A stretch of DNA of 64,000 nucleotides, taken from Cotesia glomerata. Lineage: Eukaryota > Arthropoda > Insecta > Hymenoptera > Braconidae. The notes beneath the pieces were generated by a model that searched no databases, was not told the DNA's origin, and was given only the letters and a program-made list of their open reading frames with translations. Position 1 is the first letter of the stretch. Each line of letters begins with the position of its first letter. The stretch spans positions 8,085,666 through 8,149,665 of the forward strand of contig NC_058164.1 in the NCBI RefSeq assembly GCF_020080835.1. The letters are read 5' to 3'. This document shows, piece after piece, positions 1 to 10,166 of the stretch. A program made the translations under genes and the position numbers.

Positions 1-30
1 TGTCATTTCTTAATTATTGAAGTTTTTAAA

Positions 31-217
31 GATATTAGCTCATCCCGATGTTACACTCATCGAGTTCTTTCATTTGAGTACTCACATAACACTTTTTATA
101 TATTTTATATATATGGTATTTGTGAAATATATAAATATATAAAATATATCAAAAATGCATGTGGGTACTCAAATGAAAGCTCTTGATGAGTATAAAATCA
201 GAATGGGCTTATATTTA
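31..217. repeat. Foldback (hairpin) repeat
   Basis: Two arms of about 58 bp, at 31-88 and 159-217, are imperfect inverted copies of each other (shared core TTTCATTTGAGTA-CCACAT). The AT-rich loop between them is itself partly palindromic. There is no open frame. It looks like a short non-autonomous inverted-repeat element; the exact ends and any target duplication are not resolvable. Confidence 0.6.
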
Positions 218-429
218 CGAAAATGTTTATTATTGAAGAATGCAAATGTAAATTTGACAATTTTTAATTATAATTAATTTATAAAAAAAAATAAATAAAA
301 ACATTATAATAATAATTAGAATGAAATATTATTAAAAATAATAAATTGAATTTTCAATAATTAAATATAAAAAGGGTTTATAAAAATATTTTCTTTATAA
401 AACTTTATTTATTTCTAAATTCATCTATT

Positions 430-562
430 TTGGGAGTGAATGCGGAGTAAATTTTATTATTAATAAAAATTAACTCCTTCTCGGAGTAAATATCACTCCC
501 GCTGGGAGTAAATCAATTAAAAATCATTCACTCCGCGTTCACTCCGCAAATTTTTTACAGTG
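430..562. repeat. Truncated inverted-repeat element, CACTGTAAAA-type end
   Basis: Several copies of GGAGTGAATGCGGAGTAAA and its complement alternate here. The right end reads TTTTTTACAGTG followed by TA, the same terminus as the complete element at 22090-23424. No matching left terminus is visible, so the copy appears left-truncated. Confidence 0.45.
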
Positions 563-3103
563 TATGCTTGAATGTGCATGAAGTCCTTAAGATGTTCTTA
601 TATTAATTAAGCCTGTCCGTTTATGCTGAGTAGGATAATCGAATGTATTGTACTTTTGATTTACCGATAATTAGGTGGAATAGAAAATTTAAGATAATTG
701 AATTTTGGTTATTAAAATAATTTTTCTAAAACCTTCTCGATGTCGTAAATAATGAAAAATAATAAATGAATAATTTACAACACTTAAAAGTATGAAGATT
801 ATAAATACAAGGAAGTTTCATAGAAAGTGTCAATATAATGGATGTTACATTATGGCCATTTTGAATAGCTAATGAGGTAATAACACTTTAGCTTGACCAT
901 CGTCATCACATTATTATTATATACTGTGAGGTTGGATAATAATTATCAAGAAGAATATAATAGAGAGCAGCATCACGGCGTTATTGATTGCGATGCATCG
1001 TCAAATTTCACCGTCACTGATAAAACATTAATGAAGTACGTGAGATGCATCCACGTAATTTTGTTTATAGTCAACGGGATTTCGGTTTATTGTGGACCGA
1101 ACGGCAGTCAGGTAGTAAACCCCAGACTATTATTATGCTTACTTATTCATGCTTGATTATTATTATTTATTATTCATCATTAATTTCGGGAGTTTGTTCT
1201 TAAGGACATAATTGAGTGGAAGCTATTAATTGTTCTTTTAGTTTTTGTTTATGTTTGGATGCAATTAAATTTATAGTTTTCTTAATTGAAAATTTTTGTT
1301 TTTATTTGAGCGAGGTTAAATTTTGCATGTTAATTAAAATTAAGTGTTTGGAAAATTCCAAGTCTTTAACTAGGATCAACAATTATACTTCTTTAATTTA
1401 GATAGTTTTTAATTACATTTTATATCGATATTTATTTTTTGTAGATTTAATTTTTTTTGACGTTTCTAGTCCTAAATTAATCAAGTTCATGAAAAAAAAA
1501 TGTGACAGTAAATCGAAAATTTTATGTATGTTGAGATTCAAAATGATAATTAAATGATTCGATCGAAATCTGCCAATTTTATTTCAAAATAATGAATTGT
1601 TGGATTTTGGCGAAAAAAAATTTATGTCGGTAAAATATCAGCGCTATAAATTAATTATGAGAACTCGCTCATCGCAGATTCCTATTTTTGATTTAAATGA
1701 CATAGAAAACATTTTTTTTTCATTTTTAAGTTTTGTATGATTTTTTGAAAAATTGAATTTTTCAGTTATTAAAAATCAAAATAGTAATATTACATAATAA
1801 AGCTTCATTAAAAAAAAAAACAAAATTAAATACATAACTTATTTTTATCGTATTTTGAAGTTTAACAGAGTAACTTTTCCAGCTGAGCGGGATTTTAGTT
1901 CAGTAAAATGTCGTAAAATGTGAATCGCTTTAAGCTGTAATATATTGGATATTGCGAACTATCGGCGTAGTAAATTTAAAATATAAGACGTTAAAATTAA
2001 TGTTACAAACGCAATGAAAAAGTTCGATTGATGAAAACCGAAATATTCCCTATTTACTGCATATACTGTGTCGCTATTATCATTTTATAATCAGTGTCAG
2101 TGTAAAATGGTTCTCTTTTTTAATCACCGAAATTTATACCTTTTGGTTGAACATCAAAACTATCAAAAATATCATATATCATACGATTGTTTAATACTAA
2201 TTCGATATTCTAAACCCGAGTCATTTTATTTCTACAAATTATTATTACATATTTTCTATTATTTATTATTTTTTTTATCTAATTATTAAATATATTGACG
2301 ATTGTATTATCAACAATCATTTAATTTTAATAATGTTGAAGAATAATTTATTAACAGTTAATGATATTCATTTAATTTAAAAGAATCCTTTCATTATACG
2401 TTGTACATTAATTTTGAATTAAGGAATTAAAGTTGCATGACTAGACAAGTTGAGAAATGAATAATTCAGATATTTAAATGATTTTTAATGATTTTAATAA
2501 TTTTTCTAAAACGCAGAAAATCTGTAGTGGGGATAGCCCAATTTATTTAAAACGAGAAAACTAACCAGAAAGACATCATAGTGTTAAGTTAGTTGTAAGG
2601 TAAAGCTAGTTGTAAGAAATAATAAAGTCTGTTAGGGTTTTTGTTTTATTTTTTCCCTCAAATAATTTTTAAAACGATGTATATTTTATTGTATTGTCAA
2701 AAATTCTTTTTATAAATGTTATTTATATCTTTTGGGTTAAGTTAAAATAACAGGTACCAAAGAAATACCCTTAAGTAATGTTACATATGAAAGAAATCTT
2801 GTATGTATATAAAATATGATCAATTAAGACTTTTATATATATATAGAAAGACATCATTCTTGCAACAGCCGTGCAGCAGAACAGTCACTAAATATCAAAA
2901 AGTATTACTTAAATTACTTGTTTTCAAAAAGTTCATCCGAGTGACTTTGTCGTTTGACTTCTTGTAGATATATCTAAAATTTAAAGTGATATTCTAATAA
3001 ATTGTGAAATAACTTAACCGATTTATTAAAGTGATCAAATCCAGTCAGTGTTTTATAAAAAGCGAATCTACGAATTATTTCCATCAAAAACAAATTTCTA
3101 ACG
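563..3103. other. AT-rich stretch without a supported gene
   Basis: Very AT-rich DNA with only short spurious frames. The last 270 bases before 3104 look like a transcript leader: a TATATATATATAG tract near 2832-2845 is followed by GC-richer sequence (GCAACAGCCGTGCAGCAG). This could be the promoter and 5' UTR of the broken ankyrin/PRANC-like locus at 3104; that is inference only. Confidence 0.4.
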
Positions 3104-3539
3104 ATGGTTCAAGAATTTAATTTGGAACGAGGTCATGAATTGAACATCAAACTCTGCCATGCAAAAAAGTTTGAATTAAGTGTCGAAATAGACAAGCGCT
3201 ATTATTTTAACGCCAAATTGCGTTCAAATCCAAAACACCAATCATCCATATAGGGGAAGGGGGAAGGGGCAAAATGGGCCCCCTAAAATTTTCAATATCC
3301 AAAAATATTTAGGGGCAAAATGGGCCCCCAACATTTTCAACTCTCGAAGTGTTTGGGAGGTATAATGGGCTGATTAGACTTTAAAAATCAAAGAATATTT
3401 TTCAGTTAAACGTGTTCTAGAATTTTTGAATTATAGAAAAAATTATATAGGTAAAGTACGAACTAGGTCTCGAGTTAAATAACAGCATTATTTACTATAT
3501 TTTTTGTTAAAAAACTATTTATTTTACAGAAGCTTCCCT

Positions 3540-3554
3540 AACTATTTTTGCGAT

Positions 3555-3646
<92 letters not shown>

Positions 3647-4565
3647 AACGTAAACCTCTCATAACTTTTAAACTGCTCGACTGATTAAAACGGGATTGAC
3701 AGCAATCGAAAGAGTTTCTTTACCCCTAAATATTTTATAATATTTAAGGTAATTCAGGCCAATAGATTTTGAGTAATCTCGAAAATAAAATTTTCAGAAA
3801 ATGTTTTTTTTTTTAATAAATTTCAATCTGCTGAATCAATCGTTTTCAAAAACTAATCAACGTTTAAGCTTAAAAAACTGCGTTAATTGCCGTCAACGCG
3901 ATCAAAATAGGTCGATTCGTTTGTGACGTATCGTGAACAAAATATCAGGGAAAAAGTGTTTTTTTTTTCTTACATAACTCCGACATTTATTCCTAGATCG
4001 TTTTTGATTCACGATGATTTTTAGAGCTTAAAAAATCACTTCAATCGCCGCCAATAACGTCAAAATCGGTTGAATGGTTCAAGAGATATTTAATTTTAAA
4101 AAATTAAAAAAAGTAATTTTTTAACACATCTTTGAAATTTCACGTCCGATTGTTTGGTTAGTGATAAATAATCTTTTTGTTCTAGAAAGACTGCATATAA
4201 TGCCTTTAATTTTTTTTCAAATCGGTTAATTCATTTGTGAGATATCATCAAAAAAATTCTAAAAAATTTTTTTTTTTTGTGATACATTTTTATTGGCTTC
4301 ACCAATCGATTCGAAAAACTGGTCGGTTTTTAAGCTTAGAAACCCGCGTTGATCGCCGTTAACGCGACTGAAATTGATTGATTAGTTTGAGAGATACCGT
4401 TGTCGAAATAATTCAAAAAACGCGTTTTTTTTTTAAATTACTCCGACATTTTTTACCTGATTTATTATTGCTTTTGGCGTGAAATGTGGAGCGCTTAGGT
4501 ATGGAGTTAGCGGGAAGTTGCAGAGATGGCTTTTAAGGTCTATTGTTATCCTAATTTTTTATACT
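3540..4565 (+). repeat. Microsatellite-carrying dispersed repeat, copy 1 (left-truncated)
   Basis: The left hairpin typical of the family is missing. What remains is GCTTCCCTAACTATTTTTGCGATGG, a (TG)n tract at 3556-3643, then degenerate units of about 150 bp with phrases such as AACTTTTAAACGGCT, AAAATCGGTTGA and GAGAGATATCG. The copy ends with GTATGGAGTTAGCGGGAAGTTGCA and GATGGCTTTTAAGGTC. All short frames are by-products of the repeats. Confidence 0.65.
3556..3643. repeat. (TG)n microsatellite
   Basis: An uninterrupted TG dinucleotide run of about 88 bp at the fixed position it occupies in the surrounding dispersed repeat. Confidence 0.95.
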
Positions 4566-4863
4566 GAATACATAATATAAAAAATTCAAAATATAAAACA
4601 AGTAAGAAACATATTGAGTTTTTTGGGGGGTTTTTCTGGAGGTGGCCCATTTTGCCCCACATTTTCAATTTTTCATTTTTAATGAACAGAGCAAATTGAG
4701 GTCAAATACTTGGCAAGGGACTAAAAAAAAGTGAAACCAGAGAAAAACACTAAGTATATCAACATTTTTTTCTTAAGGGGCCCATTTTGCCCCCCCCCCC
4801 TTCCCCTACTTGAATAATGATGATTTGAAAAGTTTGACTGAAGCTTACACTATAAATAATTAA

Positions 4864-5483
4864 TTAGTCGGTAGTAATGTTTGTCAATTATCGTAGCAGA
4901 AAAAAAATATTAGTATACAGAAGAACAAAAAATCTTGCGCAAAATCCACAGATTCGGTAGAATCTGGCGCCAAGTTCCGTTCAAATCCGTTGTAAACGAA
5001 GCGCCAGACTACCGACTGTGTTTACTGTAAGCAGAACGGTATTTTGAGGTTGCAAAATTTTATTTAACTCTACGGTACTTCTTGTTCCTAAATTTTATAT
5101 TATAACAGTAATTCATGCTTTATTTTACTTATATTAATTAATTATATTCAATTATAATAATTAATCTACTTGAAATTATTAAATTTTATCAGCACAAACT
5201 ATAGCAAGCTCAAAAATTTCGATCCTGACTTTTTTTCTATGTAAAAAGTGACATACCACAGACTAAATAATTCGAGAATGCATGGTAATCTTCCAATAGA
5301 TGGGAAACTACAGTTAAAAAAATACATTTCACAGCTTGCATCTACATTCGCCAGGGTGCGCTGGAATTGTTTTTACATAAACTGTAGCTTCAAGAGGATA
5401 GTTTGCTATAAAAAATGCAGCCAACGCGAGATTTAAGTTGGTACCAATTGTAAATTTTTATTATAATTACAAAAAATACTAAA
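4864..5483. other. AT-rich interval with a short GGCGC hairpin
   Basis: No gene is supported. A small inverted repeat TCTGGCGC / GCGCCAGA lies at about 4963-5008, and the phrase GCCAAGTTCCGTTCAAATCC resembles GCCAAATTGCGTTCAAATCC just before the element insertion at 3253, so part of this interval may be a degraded duplicate of the 3104 locus. Confidence 0.35.
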
Positions 5484-6013
5484 ATCCGAACAAAAACAGT
5501 TTCACTGTAAAGAAAATCGCGCCAAGTCCACGTTCATAAGACTATTAAGAAAAAAAAATTTCTTATTTCTTTACAAAAAGATATAAAATAAAAAAATAAA
5601 AAAATTCAAGTAATCGATTTGATTGTATTTGATTTTCGGAAATTAAAAAAAATTTTATTGTAAATTTGAAAATTAAAAAAAAAATTTTGGAACGTACTTG
5701 GTGTGCGTCATTGTGTATTTCAATTTTTTTAAAGTCCTAGTAGATAGATTTTACGAATTTCATTAAAAGTAAAATATTTTGCAACCACGCACACTAAATA
5801 CGTTCCAAAATTTTTTTCTTAATTTTCAAATTTACAATAAAATTTTTTTTAATTTCCGAAAATCAAATACAATCATATCGGTTACTTGAATTTTTTTATT
5901 TTTTTATTTTATATCTTTTTGTAAAGAAATAAGAAATTTTTTTTTCTTAATAGTCTTATGAACGTGGACTTGGCGCGATTTTTTTTTACAGTGAAACTGT
6001 TTTTGTTCGGATA
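5484..6013. mobile_element. Large palindromic (foldback) element
   Basis: Arms of roughly 220 bp (5484-5705 and 5790-6013) are close inverted copies around an 85-bp loop. Outer ends read ATCCGAACAAAAACAGTTT, then CACTGTAAAG and TCGCGCCAAGTCCACG; the right arm mirrors these. The CACTGTAAA step resembles the ends of the element at 22090. No open frame and no clear target duplication, because the palindrome runs past CACTG. Confidence 0.7.
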
Positions 6014-6139
6014 CAAGATACCTGAAAGATAAAAAATTGTTTTAGATTTAAATTTAAATAAAATTATTTTTAAATTTCTTTTATTAAAAAAAAAACCTAT
6101 TAATAGAACAGTTTTGACATTTTTATAAACACAATATTT
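6014..6139. other. AT-rich spacer
   Basis: Low-complexity AT sequence between two inverted-repeat elements; nothing recognisable. Confidence 0.4.
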
Positions 6140-6272
6140 CCCTGATTAAAAAAAAAAGATTTAAAACGATTCAACCCATGCAAAATGTATGTCTATATAT
6201 TTGTCAAGTTTAATCTTTTTCAATCGCTTTAAGCCGTTTGGAATTTTTTTAAATCTCTTTTTCTAATCAGGG
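6140..6272 (+). repeat. Short inverted-repeat element, CCCTGATTA family, copy 1
   Basis: About 133 bp bounded by CCCTGATTAAAAAAAAAAGA and TCTCTTTTTCTAATCAGGG. The interior contains AAAACGATTCAACCCATGCA and AATCGCTTTAAGCCG. A second copy in the opposite orientation is at 7137-7267. Confidence 0.65.
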
Positions 6273-7136
6273 TATCATTTATATAAATAGTGATTTTAAA
6301 ATTTTTTTATTGACAAAAATTTTGAATATAAATATTAATTAAAAATAATAATCAGCAGTGTTGGTAAAGAAAATTAAAAAAATGTAATTTTTTAAAGTTA
6401 TTCAATAAACCAAATTCAAGTTTTAATCGAAAAATTTCTATAAATTCTATCATATCTCAAAAATTTATATGAAAATTAATAATAAAAATATTCAGACCTT
6501 TTGTTTGTATTATATTTATGTTCGAAATATATTTATCTAATAACACAAGCAAAAATATTTCAGTCTTGCCATAATATGAAAAGAATTAAATTAAAGCCTG
6601 CAGGCATATCGACTTTCTTTTTATTGTTATTTTCTGCATGACCATTTATCGCTAAAATATCGACTGTACGGTTACAGCACTTACAGATACATTTCGATAA
6701 TACTGATTTATACATTATATTTTTCCTAGTAAGATTACGTTATTTAAAGAGTAATTTTGAGTATACAGACTTTAAATAAGTAACCTTGCTTTTAGGTACA
6801 CTCTGTACCTCACTATTGTCATTCTGTTTTATGTAAAAACTGAATAAATTTTTTTTTTTTAAATTAAAAATTTTAATAATTTTATGGCTATTATTTTAAC
6901 TAACTAATTATTTATAGCATTTTTTCGATCGTTGAAAGAATAAAATTGAATAATTATTATTTGCATTTTCATTTCAAATTGTATTTTACTAAATAAGGTA
7001 GTACTTTACATTAATGTACATTGGCATGAATTCAAAAATTATTGTATTAACAAAATTTATTACAGTATAACATGATAATAATAATAATTATTATTATCAT
7101 ATGGTCTGTATCCTAAAGATTAATTAATAGTTAATC
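6273..7136. other. AT-rich interval with a short perfect palindrome
   Basis: No gene is supported. A 29-bp palindrome ATGATAATAATAATAATT... lies at 7072-7100. The rest is AT-rich with poly-A/T runs. Confidence 0.4.
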
Positions 7137-7267
7137 CCCTGATTAGAAAAAGAGATTTGAAAATATTAGAAATGGCTCAAAGCGATTAAAAAAGATTCAA
7201 TTTGACAAATATATAGATATACATTTTGCATGCGTTGAATCGTTTTAAATCTTTTTTTTAATAGAGG
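7137..7267 (-). repeat. Short inverted-repeat element, CCCTGATTA family, copy 2
   Basis: Reverse-oriented copy of 6140-6272: it starts CCCTGATTAGAAAAAGAGAT, contains GGCTCAAAGCGATT and TTTGCATGCGTTGAATCGTT, and ends near TAATAGAGG with decayed terminal bases. Confidence 0.6.
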
Positions 7268-7790
7268 TCGCTTAACTAATAATCTTAGTTAAGGTAAAAA
7301 AATCCAAAATAAAAAATACATAAAAAAAATCAATTCCATAATCAGCTTGCTTTTAAAAACGCATACTATATAGTGAAAAATTTCGACAAGTACTATATAA
7401 TTTCCCGAACCTTTTCTGTCAAATAATCCTTAAGCCACGTGTTTTTACGTGGCTTTACAGTGTATATTTTAGTCAACTTCACGACAAATTTTTTTAACTA
7501 CGTGCAATCAACAAGAAATATATTTATGTAGTGTTAAAAAATTTATAATTATATTAATAAATATAATAAAAAGTAACGATCAGTATTAATTTAAATCCAA
7601 AAAAGTGATATAATCCATCTTATTTTACTGCGATTGGTATTAAGTGAATAGATTCCCGTAAGTGCTAGTGAAGTGATTTGTTCTAGTAATTTTTTAATCA
7701 TTTTTTGCAAAACGCCACTGTGCAAGATAATCAATTTGCAGCAGCAAATCTGAATCTGTTAACTTTATCAAATTAATACACATCCTCATC
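7268..7790 (+). promoter_or_regulatory. Upstream region and possible 5' UTR intron of the ankyrin/PRANC-like gene
   Basis: A CCC|GTAAGTG donor-like site at 7658 and a CAATTTGCAG acceptor-like site ending at 7741 would define an 84-bp intron in the leader, leaving the ATG at 7791 some 49 bases downstream. A decayed element end (TTTACAGTGTA, with hairpin GCCACGTGTTTTTACGTGGC) lies at about 7432-7465. No convincing TATA box can be assigned. All of this is by eye and weak. Confidence 0.25.
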
Positions 7791-9290
7791 ATGAAGAATA
7801 CAAATATTTTCAAAAGTATCTGCGATTATTCGCCCGTTTTATTAGCCCTTCAAAATAAACAGCATTTGAAGGTCGATAATCTTCTCAAAGAAGGAGCACA
7901 TTTTGGAGCAATAAATTTCACCGGAATATTTGCAGGATTTACAGCCTTGCATCATGCATGCATTTTGGGCGATCTAGAATTAGTGACTAAATTGCTCCAT
8001 CAGTACCATGTAGATCCTTCAGTACCAGCTTCCGATGGCATAGAATCAATTCAATTAGCTGCATTTCTCGGGCGTTTTGATATTGTGCTAAAAATTTTAC
8101 AATTTGGCGTCAGTGTTAATACAGAATTAACTTTCTTCCATTTCCAAAAGTATACTATCAAGACGCAAAAGTGGAATGCTAATTTTGGCAAAAAAATGAC
8201 ATTGTTCACTTACGCAATCTTCAACCATCATTCTCACACTCAATGCTACTGTTATTCTAAAATAATGTTGATACACTATCAGCCAAAGTTAGCAATCTGT
8301 GACAAGAACAACAAAACGTTGCTGATGCACGCTATTGAAAATGATCTTTATTGTTTGATGACGTGCATGCTAAGTATATTAAATGTGAAGGAAATAAATC
8401 AACGAGATGATCAAAATTTTACTGCTGTTCATACGATGGTTCTGAAAGAAATACTCAAGAAATTTGACAGCCAGGTAGACAAGGCTAAAGCGGATCGTAA
8501 GGTAAGTTGTTATTTAAGAGAATTGTGCAGCTTCGGAGCAGATATTAGTGTGATGATCAATAATGACGAAAAAACACGACCTATTTATCTGGCAGCTGTT
8601 TATGGATTTTATGAAACAGTGAAGTTTTTGATAAGTAAGCAAACTTTCTTCATGGAATTAAGTAGGCCACTATTTTACGTCATTCAAAGCTGTAATGAGT
8701 ATACGGCCAATAACAGCCTCTTGATATGGATGGAACCGTATCAGAAACTCGCTGATGATAAAAATGGTTTGTTGTGGATTGACACCAGCTATATGAAGAC
8801 AATTGAAGTGATTATCGAAGAAATATATGTGAGAAGTTTGTACGGTTATCCAGTGCGCAGAGAGGAAGTAAAATTAATGGAACAACTTGTGGATGAAAAC
8901 CATATCATTAAGAAACTTGTCCAAAAGCTTAAGACACGTTATCAAAATTTGGAATCTGAGATGGAGAAGATTGAAGTCCGATTTGGGGAGAATAAAATGT
9001 CTATTTATGAAGCTTTCACTGCGTCGCAGAAAAAATATATTCAAATAGCGAAAAGTAACGAAGATGACGACTTTGAGGTTAATGTCTGTCCTCCGGAAAA
9101 TATTTCGATTTTTTTAGATTTTATTCGGGAACGGTTACAAGCAACAAGAGATAGAATTTCTGTTATTGAAAAGTGGAAGGTTATTGCTGGTGACATGATG
9201 ATATCTTTACTTTTGCCGTATGACTGTGTTTTGAACGTCGTGAAGTATTTGAACAATGATGATTTGCAGAGTTTGATTGAAGCGCATTAG
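7791..9290 (+). CDS. Ankyrin-repeat protein with PRANC/F-box-like C-terminus
   Basis: An uninterrupted 499-codon frame from a true ATG. Ankyrin repeats are recognisable at residues ~15-44, 48-81 (GFTALHHACILGDLELVTKLL), 83-113, 174-206 (NKTLLMHAIENDLYCLM), 208-257 and 261-290 (RPIYLAAVYGFYETVKFL); the segment at 138-172 is a degenerate repeat. Residues ~300-470 are helical and charged. The C-terminus LLPYDCVLNVVKYLNNDDL (474-492) resembles the LP..I...I..YL...DL pattern of F-box-like PRANC tails. Such proteins are known as substrate adaptors for SCF ubiquitin ligases in poxviruses and are also found in parasitoid wasps and Wolbachia; an adaptor role here is inference. No signal peptide or membrane segment is seen, so it should be cytosolic or nuclear. 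There is no intron in the coding part. A close relative of its C-terminal motif lies in the broken locus at 3104-4863. The ankyrin call is secure; the PRANC call is moderately sure. Confidence 0.85.
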   Translation: MKNTNIFKSICDYSPVLLALQNKQHLKVDNLLKEGAHFGAINFTGIFAGFTALHHACILGDLELVTKLLHQYHVDPSVPASDGIESIQLAAFLGRFDIVLKILQFGVSVNTELTFFHFQKYTIKTQKWNANFGKKMTLFTYAIFNHHSHTQCYCYSKIMLIHYQPKLAICDKNNKTLLMHAIENDLYCLMTCMLSILNVKEINQRDDQNFTAVHTMVLKEILKKFDSQVDKAKADRKVSCYLRELCSFGADISVMINNDEKTRPIYLAAVYGFYETVKFLISKQTFFMELSRPLFYVIQSCNEYTANNSLLIWMEPYQKLADDKNGLLWIDTSYMKTIEVIIEEIYVRSLYGYPVRREEVKLMEQLVDENHIIKKLVQKLKTRYQNLESEMEKIEVRFGENKMSIYEAFTASQKKYIQIAKSNEDDDFEVNVCPPENISIFLDFIRERLQATRDRISVIEKWKVIAGDMMISLLLPYDCVLNVVKYLNNDDLQSLIEAH

Positions 9291-9421
9291 AATAATAATA
9301 ACTTTTTGAAATGATTGTGGGATTTTAGTTCGATATCTGTTATTAATATAATTTTTTATTTAATTATTATTTATTGTGACCATTATATATGAATCATACT
9401 ATTTATTATTATATTAGCATA
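9291..9421. other. 3' flank of the ankyrin/PRANC-like gene
   Basis: AT-rich sequence between the stop codon and a transposable element. No canonical AATAAA is visible; ATTAATATAA near 9339-9350 is a weak alternative poly-A signal. Confidence 0.3.
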
Positions 9422-10166
9422 CACGGAATGAATAAGACTACACTAGATAACATTCCAGATTATACTGAGTGATACTTAGATTATACTCATTGTAATCTCC
9501 CATTTCCCTCCAGTAAAATCTCAGATTATACCGCGTTAAATTTCACTGGATATAATCCGAGATTGTATCCTGTAGAATTTGGATTATACTCAGTAGAATC
9601 TTGGATTATACCCAGTGATATCTGCACCATTTTCTTTCTAGCGCCTGTGCGTGAAGTGCTGTTAACAATTTGTGAATTATGGTCAATCATCAGTATATTG
9701 AACATTAAAAAAATATAATCAGTGCAATAATTAGTGTGTAAACATTTTTATATTTTGTCTTATGTAACAATATGTTTTATAGCCGTTATAATTATTAAAA
9801 TTACAAGGTATGTAAAAATAGTGTACAAAACATATATTTTTATGTTGAGATTTGTGACAATAAGATCTAACTTGTTCATAGCCATATGATAATGATAAAC
9901 GAACAGGCGCTAGAAAAAAAAATCGCGTAAATGTAACTGAGTATAATCCAAATTTTACAAGATACAATCTCGGATTATATCCAGTGGAATTTTACACTGT
10001 ATAATCAGAGATTTTACTGAAGGAAATGGGAGATTACCATGAGTATAATCCAGATATCACTCAGTATAATCAGGATTATACCAGCTACTATCTGAAATTT
10101 TTTTCACTACAGATGTCACTGAGTATAATCTGGAATGTTATCCAGTATAATCTTGTTCTTTCCGTG
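9422..10166. mobile_element. Foldback element built of GTATAATC-type short repeats, TA target duplication
   Basis: The element is bounded by TA|CACGGAATGAATAAGACTA and ...CAGTATAATCTTGTTCTTTCCGTG|TA. Both arms (about 210-240 bp) are made of quasi-periodic GAGTATAATCTGGA / CAGATTATACTCAGT units, so each arm is internally repetitive as well as inverted relative to the other. The loop at about 9640-9910 contains a GCGCCTGTGCG / AGGCGCTAG pair. Frames inside it are artefacts. Confidence 0.75.

Larger units (their letters stand above)
3253..4806. mobile_element. Inverted-repeat element with G-rich termini, TA target duplication
   Basis: The left end reads GGGGAAGGGGGAAGGGGCAA and continues AATGGGCCCC. 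The right end is its approximate complement (GGGGCCCATTTTGCCCC... CCTTCCCC). TA flanks both sides (3251-3252 and 4807-4808). No transposase frame is visible, so it is non-autonomous. It contains a microsatellite-carrying repeat (3540-4565). A related, longer element lies at 33290-35839. Confidence 0.7.
3104..4863 (+). pseudogene. Ankyrin/PRANC-like gene remnant split by a transposable element
   Basis: An ATG at 3104 opens a 49-codon frame that stops at 3251-3253, exactly at the junction with the G-rich element 3253-4806. If the two TA copies flanking that element are collapsed to one, the frame runs on without a shift from 4807 and reads YLNNDDLKSLTEA before a TAA at 4861-4863. That segment matches the last residues of the intact gene at 7791-9290 (YLNNDDLQSLIEAH). 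The family is known for ankyrin repeats plus a C-terminal F-box-like PRANC segment. The 49 upstream codons (beginning MVQEFNLERGHELN) do not visibly contain ankyrin repeats, so the locus had probably also lost internal sequence, or was a short paralogue, before the insertion. As it stands it cannot encode the C-terminal motif. Broken status is clear; the ancestral gene structure is inferred. Confidence 0.6.

Noticed and set aside
893..2289. Three frames of 61-87 codons
   Set aside because: AT-biased, no domain, at least one relies on a non-ATG start, and no splice or promoter support.
7791..9290. Integrated virus (bracovirus or poxvirus) origin of the ankyrin gene as a called feature
   Set aside because: The ankyrin genes of bracoviruses are short and lack this C-terminus, and no neighbouring viral genes or circle-excision motifs were recognised; a family-level similarity is all that can be stated.
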